DNA of 5,043 nucleotides from CAYVBE01 sp964448935. GTDB lineage: Bacteria > Planctomycetota > Brocadiia > SM23-32. A program made the position numbers and the translations under genes. Numbering within the stretch: the first letter of the stretch is position 1; each line of letters begins with the position of its first letter. Below the pieces are notes generated by a model that did not search any database, was not told the DNA's origin, and saw only the letters and a list, made by a program, of their open reading frames with translations. This document shows positions 4,162 through 5,043 of the stretch, piece after piece. Location: positions 1-5,043 of the forward strand of contig CAYVBE010000249.1 in NCBI GenBank assembly GCA_964448935.1. The letters are read 5' to 3'.

Positions 4162-5043
4162 TTATTCCATTTCGTCGAGCTTCTGGCAGAGCATTTCTCT
4201 TGCCAGTTTGGGGTCGGCTTTTCCCTGCGTTTGGCGCATTACCTGGCCTACCAGTGGGCCTACGGCCTGTTTTTTGCCCTCCAGATAGTCCTGCACCGGG
4301 CCGGGGTTTTCTTCGATTACCTGCTCGACGACGGGCTCCAACTCGGATTCCTCGCCGATCTGCTCGGCTCCTTCCTCCTTGACCAGCGTGGCGGCGTCTT
4401 TGCCGGTCTCCATCATCTTGTCCATGATGTCGCGCGCCACGGAGGCGTTGATGGTGCCTTCGTTCAAGAGGCGTACCAGGCCGCCCAGGCGCGCGGGTGG
4501 TATTCCGAATTCGGCCAGGGAGACCTCCTGCTCCTTCACCACGCGCAGGACCTCGTTCATGATCCAGTTGGCGGCGCCCTCGGGGGCGCCGCATTCCGCC
4601 ACGCACGCCTCGTAGTAGTCGGCGGCATCCTTTGAATCGGTCAGCACCGAGGCGTTGTATTCGCTGAGGCCGTATTGCTCCATGAAGCGCGTGCGGCGCC
4701 GGAGGGGCAGTTCGGGCACGCCGGCCGTCACGCGGTCCAGCACCAGGTCCGTGATCTCGACCGGCAGCAGGTCGGGCTCGGGGAAGTAGCGGTAATCCTG
4801 GGCCTCCTCCTTCGAGCGCATCCGGGCGGTGCGGCCGCGCTCTTCGTCCCACAGCCGGGTCTCCTGCTCCACCGGCCGGCCGTCGCCCAGGACGGACCGC
4901 TGCCGCTTCACCTCGTATTCCAGCGCGCCCCGGACGGCTTTCATCGAGTTAAGGTTCTTGATCTCGACGCGCGTGCCCAGTTCCGTGCTGCCGGCGGGGC
5001 GGGTGCTGATGCTGGCCTCGAAGCGCAGGGAGCCCTCCTGCAT
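4162..5043 (-). CDS. gatB: Asp-tRNA(Asn)/Glu-tRNA(Gln) amidotransferase subunit B, C-terminal 293 residues (5' end outside window)
   Basis: The frame is open to the window edge. The Met at 5043 is internal: MQEGSLRFEASIS matches the GatB M-EEGSLR-D-N-S block, and full GatB is about 475-490 aa, so roughly 190 N-terminal residues are missing. Visible signature blocks are TRVEIKNLNS (residues 24-33), QETRLWDE (60-67) and RSKEEAQDYRYFPEPDL (76-92). The C-terminal helical and YqeY-like domain runs from about 130 to 293, including ANWIMNEV and GKKQAVGPLVGQVMRQTQGKADP. GatB, with GatA and GatC, converts mischarged Glu-tRNA(Gln) or Asp-tRNA(Asn) to the amidated form in the cytoplasm. GatB phosphorylates or adenylates-independently activates the acyl group and binds the tRNA, using ammonia from GatA. 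Its presence suggests indirect charging of Gln and/or Asn tRNA. No gatA or gatC is in the window. Confidence 0.97.
   Translation of the reverse strand: MQEGSLRFEASISTRPAGSTELGTRVEIKNLNSMKAVRGALEYEVKRQRSVLGDGRPVEQETRLWDEERGRTARMRSKEEAQDYRYFPEPDLLPVEITDLVLDRVTAGVPELPLRRRTRFMEQYGLSEYNASVLTDSKDAADYYEACVAECGAPEGAANWIMNEVLRVVKEQEVSLAEFGIPPARLGGLVRLLNEGTINASVARDIMDKMMETGKDAATLVKEEGAEQIGEESELEPVVEQVIEENPGPVQDYLEGKKQAVGPLVGQVMRQTQGKADPKLAREMLCQKLDEME

Noticed and set aside
4043..4852. A 269-codon minus-strand frame rich in Arg, Gly and His
   Set aside because: It is an out-of-frame shadow of gatB, and its HRGHRGHRGHRE tail is translated repeat. Composition is low-complexity and no family is recognisable.

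Overview
The window (5,043 bp, GC-rich) looks like chromosomal DNA from an uncultured or environmental bacterium. The gene mix is an S1 formylglycine sulfatase, a CsgG-like lipoprotein with a glycine zipper, a membrane-tethered EEP-fold hydrolase and gatB. Together with intergenic 9-bp CACAGAGNN repeats, this is reminiscent of the PVC superphylum (Planctomycetota, Verrucomicrobiota, Lentisphaerota) or a similar sulfatase-rich lineage. That placement is an inference from gene style and is weak; nothing here is taxonomically diagnostic.

Positions 1-463 (minus strand) hold a THEP1-type nucleoside-triphosphatase gene cut in two by a 254-bp non-coding element (53-306). The element has 23-bp perfect terminal inverted repeats and is flanked by a 4-bp target duplication, CTAT. 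Removing the element plus one CTAT restores a continuous, family-typical THEP1 frame. This is the clearest and most interesting observation in the window. Positions 464-653 form a divergent promoter region with a good sigma70-like promoter for the rightward gene.

Positions 654-1292 (plus) encode a CsgG/LpoB-like lipoprotein with a glycine-zipper segment near its C-terminus. Positions 1416-2624 (plus) encode a protein with three predicted membrane helices followed by an endonuclease/exonuclease/phosphatase domain. This gene meets the sulfatase gene (3945-2614, minus) tail to tail, with an 11-bp overlap of their 3' ends.

Positions 3946-4161 separate the sulfatase from gatB (5043-4162, minus, 5' end outside the window). 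The gap is almost filled by an imperfect palindrome whose arms are tandem 9-bp CACAGAGNN units (three on the left, four on the right), plus a decayed extra copy next to the gatB stop codon. The genes show no shared pathway. gatB is housekeeping (tRNA amidation), the sulfatase is catabolic, and the two plus-strand genes are envelope-associated. I see no tRNA, rRNA, CRISPR array or defence system.
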